From contig NZ_JH992943.1 of the NCBI RefSeq assembly GCF_000315485.1, positions 1-64,000 on the forward strand: a stretch of DNA of 64,000 nt. Direction: 5' to 3'. Below, piece after piece: positions 60,937-64,000 of the stretch. How positions within the stretch are numbered: position 1 is the first letter of the stretch; every line of letters starts with the position of its first letter. Under the pieces are notes generated by a model. The model was not told the origin of the DNA, did not search any database, and saw nothing but the letters and a program-made list of their open reading frames with translations. Source of the DNA: Bacteroides oleiciplenus YIT 12058. GTDB lineage: Bacteria; Bacteroidota; Bacteroidia; Bacteroidales; Bacteroidaceae. The translations under genes were made by a program, and so were the position numbers.

Positions 60937-61044
60937 TCATTCCTATCACTGAAAACACAATATATGAAAGACTTTTCCGTAAAAGAATAAGTAGATTTCC
61001 TCTATCATTCGTATTCTTTATATAGTAACTAATATCATAAAATA

Positions 61045-62478
61045 ATGAGACTAAGAAAATATATATTTATTGCAAGTATCCTATTGGGTACTACCCAAAG
61101 CGTAAACTCACAAAATCAACTAATTACCTATCCAGCCCCCGCAGGAGCAGAACTCATGGACGATTTCACCCTCAAAGTGCGTGAAGCCGGCAAAGACTGG
61201 CAATCAGTTGCCACCTATCCCGTCAAAGTGGATGAAGTGCGGGAAACCAAACATACTGTTGAAAAAGCTTCTATGAGTTACTTTGATTTCTCGGGTGAAG
61301 TGGAAGTATCGGTAACGTTCAATCATGGAACAATCCAAACAGGTCGCATCCGTCCACTATCTTACGAAATAACTCCTTCGATAGACGGTAATACGATGAC
61401 CTTCAAACTGAACCGTCCGCGCAACTTATCGGTAGAAGTAAATGGAGACATTTTCCATAATCTTCACCTATTTGCCAATCCGATAGATGAGAATAAACCG
61501 AAAAAACTGAAAGACCGCAATCTGATTTATTTCGGTCCGGGCATACACCAATTACCGAGAGATACACTGAATGTTCCGTCCGGGAAAACAGTATACGTAG
61601 CAGGCGGTGCCATCGTTAAAGGCTGTATCCGGGCTATCAATGCCGAGAACGTAAAAATAATGGGAAGAGGAGAAGTGCATCCTGAAGGGCGCGGCGCAGG
61701 AATCAGTATCATTAATTCTAAAAACGTATTAGTAGAAGGAGTTATCACTACCCAATGCCCCACAGGAGGGTCGGACAGCATAACGATCCGTAATGTAAAA
61801 GCCATCAGTTCCTATGGTTGGGGCGACGGTATGAATGTATTTGCCAGTAACAATGTACTGTTCGACGGTGTATTCTGTCGCAACTCTGACGATTGTACCA
61901 CTGTTTACGGAACACGCATGGGGTTTACCGGCGGTTGCAAAAATATCACCATGCAAAACTCCACCCTCTGGGCGGATGTAGCCCACCCCATCTTTATCGG
62001 CATTCACGGCAATACAGAGAATCCTGAGATTCTGGAAAACCTGAATTACGTCAATATCGACATTCTGGACCACAAAGAAAAACAATTGGATTATCAAGGC
62101 TGCCTCGCCATCAATGCAGGCGATAATAATCTGATCCGCAATGTGCGTTTCGAGAACATCCGAATAGAAGATTTCAGACAAGGACAATTAGTAAACCTGC
62201 GCATCTTCTTCAATGAGAAATATTGTAAGGCACCGGGCAGGGGCATTGAGAATATATTGTTCAAAGACATCTCATACACAGGAGAAAACTCAGAAGTCTC
62301 TATGATTTCCGGATATGACCAAAGCCGCAAGGTAAAGAATATCCGTTTCGAGAACCTGAAAATAAATGGTGAAGTTATCCACGACGATATGCCCAATAAG
62401 CCCAAATGGTATAAGACCGGAGATATGGCACGCATCTTTGTAGGTGAACATACAGAAGAAGTTACCTTCCGGAAATAG
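61045..62478 (+). CDS. GH28-like right-handed beta-helix glycoside hydrolase
   Basis: 477 residues with a signal peptide (GTTQSVNSQ). An N-terminal beta-sandwich-like region (about 25-165) precedes a parallel beta-helix (about 170-470) with KTVYVAGGAIVKGCIRAINAE and stacked Asn/Ile rungs. A GH28-like active-site loop is seen in RNSDDCTTVYG, and GIHGNTEN lies near the usual GHG position, but the classic RIK motif is missing. It may act on a galacturonan, rhamnogalacturonan or dextran-like chain (GH28/GH49-type clan). It is encoded after the susD terminator with 180 bases gap; the PUL context suggests a joint role with the heparinase-like lyase. Confidence 0.75.
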   Translation: MRLRKYIFIASILLGTTQSVNSQNQLITYPAPAGAELMDDFTLKVREAGKDWQSVATYPVKVDEVRETKHTVEKASMSYFDFSGEVEVSVTFNHGTIQTGRIRPLSYEITPSIDGNTMTFKLNRPRNLSVEVNGDIFHNLHLFANPIDENKPKKLKDRNLIYFGPGIHQLPRDTLNVPSGKTVYVAGGAIVKGCIRAINAENVKIMGRGEVHPEGRGAGISIINSKNVLVEGVITTQCPTGGSDSITIRNVKAISSYGWGDGMNVFASNNVLFDGVFCRNSDDCTTVYGTRMGFTGGCKNITMQNSTLWADVAHPIFIGIHGNTENPEILENLNYVNIDILDHKEKQLDYQGCLAINAGDNNLIRNVRFENIRIEDFRQGQLVNLRIFFNEKYCKAPGRGIENILFKDISYTGENSEVSMISGYDQSRKVKNIRFENLKINGEVIHDDMPNKPKWYKTGDMARIFVGEHTEEVTFRK

Positions 62479-62512
62479 CCGTTTGAAAGGCATATACCCG
62501 GCTATACATACA

Positions 62513-62563
62513 TGACGCAAATAACATGGATTTAAATTTGAATAAACCCTGTTATCTGCGTCA
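62513..62563. terminator. Hairpin between GH28-like and DUF4890 genes
   Basis: TGACGCAAATAACA (62513-62526) pairs with TGTTATCTGCGTCA (62550-62563) with one mismatch. Only a short T tract follows, but the site is between convergent genes. Confidence 0.6.
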
Positions 62564-62630
62564 TTTCTCGATGAGGAATATCTTATAGCAAAGATTTCCC
62601 CACTATATATATAAAAAAAGTGCCGGATGA

Positions 62631-62966
62631 TTATTTACCTCTTCTCTGCCCTCTTTGCTGTCTCATACTCTCATATTTCTTATATTGCTCCTCGGTCAGA
62701 ATCTTCTTGATTTTCGCATCCACTTCATTCCGTTTCTTTTCCATTTCTTCACGGGAAGGTCTTTCACCTGAACCATTCCGACTGGGTCGCATTTCTTCCA
62801 TGGCAGCCTTGAAATCTTTAGCCTGAGTTTCATTCAGCCCTAATTCCGTCACCATCTGTTCGATACGCTTTGACATGTCAGGACGTCCACCTCTATTATC
62901 CTGCGCCATACATACTGCCGAGCCCATAAACAGAACAACGGCCAAACCTAAAATTTGCTTCTTCAT
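62631..62966 (-). CDS. DUF4890 periplasmic protein
   Basis: 111 residues with signal peptide (FMGSAVCMAQD) and two helical repeats rich in charged residues (MSKRIEQMVTELGLNETQAK; KKILTEEQYKKYESMRQQRG). This resembles the LTxxQ/Spy-like periplasmic family and is annotated DUF4890 in Bacteroides. The function may be envelope stress protection; it has no obvious link to the PUL genes it faces. Confidence 0.75.
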   Translation of the reverse strand: MKKQILGLAVVLFMGSAVCMAQDNRGGRPDMSKRIEQMVTELGLNETQAKDFKAAMEEMRPSRNGSGERPSREEMEKKRNEVDAKIKKILTEEQYKKYESMRQQRGQRRGK

Positions 62967-63179
62967 AATTCTAATGCATTTAAAAGTGAGTTATATTTTC
63001 ATTGAATTCACCAAATATGCATCTATGACTCTTTTCGCATGAAACAGTTTAATCCCGTCAACAAGAAAATCGACCAACAGGAAGTTTTTATAGATGAAAC
63101 GGAAACTATTTTCTCACCAAGTCAAGGGGATGAGAACAAATTTCTTATATAAAAATCCCTTCTTATACACAAAAACAAT

Positions 63180-63187
63180 TATTTTTG
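63180..63187 (+). promoter_or_regulatory. -7 promoter box for last gene
   Basis: TATTTTTG is a full match to TAnnTTTG, 20 bases before the ATG at 63207. Confidence 0.5.
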
Positions 63188-63206
63188 CAGATATAACTTT
63201 TCTACT

Positions 63207-64000
63207 ATGGCACGAAAACTCCTCCTTTTTCACCTCCTCTGCTTCTGTTGCCTCCTTTCAACCCAAGCAACCGGACAGATATCCGATCTCATCATTATCG
63301 GAAAAGATACTTTTATGTTGCAAACGTGCCCGATAGAACACGATTCAATCTTAAGTAAACAGGTGAGTGAGCATCTCTCCCAAGAGGACTTTTGTACAGC
63401 TTGCTGGAGAGGATATCAGGCCACATGGCAAATAGAAGATGATAAGCTGATTCTGAGAAAAATAGAAGACAGCAAAAGTCTTTTTGCGTACCCTGACACA
63501 CTACCGGAGATTACCGTCGATTTAAATGGAATCTTCAATCAGTATCAAGACAAACGAGGCCGGATAGTAGCCTCTTGGTTCAGTGGAGAGTTGAAGGTTG
63601 TGTCCGGTGAACAGATCTATTACGTCCATATGGGCTTTAATAGGGAATATGAAAATGAAACGGACTACCAGGTAGAACAAGGAAGAATCATTTCTAAAAC
63701 CAGCTACCGGAATTCTATAAAAAAGGGAACATCGATAAAAGATGCCATGAAATTAGTCAAGACACAATTCAATAGAGATTATTTTCCGGAACTGGCAAAT
63801 ACAAAAGTGGTAATATCATGCGCAGTACTGCCCAAAGCGGACGGCAGCATCAATAGTATAGAAGTTCAGATAATTCGTCCGGACAGTATGATGGAAGAAC
63901 GTAAAAATCTCTATATAGAACGGATCTGTGAAATATTGAAAAAAGTTCCGCAATGGGACGTACTCACCGTACGCAATAAAATCAGAAAAACCGAACGGTG
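63207..64000 (+). CDS. Secreted protein of unknown function (3' end outside window)
   Basis: ATG at 63207 opens a frame with no stop before the window end (at least 264 residues). It begins MARKLLLFHLLCFCCLLSTQ, a clear signal peptide. The mature part has a short cysteine-containing stretch (FCTACWRGYQ, about residues 68-77) and several segments that look like a beta-rich domain (IRKTER near the visible end). I do not recognise a family. A minus-strand open frame at 63313-63501 overlaps it and is judged to be spurious. Confidence 0.6.
   Translation, partial: MARKLLLFHLLCFCCLLSTQATGQISDLIIIGKDTFMLQTCPIEHDSILSKQVSEHLSQEDFCTACWRGYQATWQIEDDKLILRKIEDSKSLFAYPDTLPEITVDLNGIFNQYQDKRGRIVASWFSGELKVVSGEQIYYVHMGFNREYENETDYQVEQGRIISKTSYRNSIKKGTSIKDAMKLVKTQFNRDYFPELANTKVVISCAVLPKADGSINSIEVQIIRPDSMMEERKNLYIERICEILKKVPQWDVLTVRNKIRKTER

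Noticed and set aside
1..64000. CRISPR array, tRNA, rRNA or insertion sequence
   Set aside because: No regularly spaced direct repeats, cloverleaf-like sequence, rRNA motifs or transposase frame were recognised by eye; a tRNA or covariance search was not available.

Overview
The window looks like the chromosome of a gut Bacteroides (order Bacteroidales); the species cannot be fixed from sequence alone. The evidence is the promoter style (recurring TAnnTTTG -7 boxes, few Shine-Dalgarno sites), SusC/SusD pairs, a hybrid two-component regulator, DUF4248, smalltalk and VirE genes, and a split between fermentative and anaerobic respiratory functions. No tRNA, rRNA, CRISPR array or intact insertion sequence was seen.

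Layout. 1-3.0 kb: a VirE-type ATPase cut by the window edge, DUF4248, an HU-like protein and a smalltalk micro-protein, but without the amidase that usually closes this set. 3.3-10.4 kb: a hybrid sensor kinase convergent with a 1337-residue hybrid two-component regulator. 10.8-15.5 kb: sucCD, a pyridoxamine kinase and an AspT/YidE-like transporter. 15.7-18.8 kb: two divergent cobalamin riboswitches, one facing the transporter and one facing nrdDG (anaerobic ribonucleotide reductase). 18.9-23.3 kb: a PAS/GAF sensor kinase, a fosmidomycin-resistance-type MFS protein and a RelE/ParE toxin-antitoxin pair.

23.4-38.5 kb reads as an iron- and haem-related region: flavodoxin plus DUF2023; a seven-gene leftward set (porin, imelysin, di-haem oxidoreductase, porin, mono-haem lipoprotein, double-RidA protein, fused ResB-CcsA cytochrome c assembly protein); a small membrane protein; and a TetR regulator with a heterodimeric ABC transporter. 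Four promoters here share GGGTATT (once AGGTATT) exactly 25 bases before the TTTG of the -7 box, which suggests one regulon spread over separate operons.

38.6-47.4 kb is a nitrite/nitrosative-stress region: hcp, two Crp/Fnr regulators, and nrfH-nrfA with its own split ResB and CcsA proteins and an outer-membrane porin. Palindromes near -40 of the hcp, regulator and nrfH promoters fit control by a Crp/Fnr (HcpR-like) activator.

47.5-62.5 kb is a polysaccharide utilisation region: a heparinase II/III-like lyase, a propeller-type membrane regulator without a kinase, an ECF sigma factor without a visible anti-sigma factor, a DUF4959/discoidin surface lipoprotein, SusC, SusD and a GH28-like beta-helix hydrolase. 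The window ends with a DUF4890 periplasmic protein and the start of an unrecognised secreted protein.
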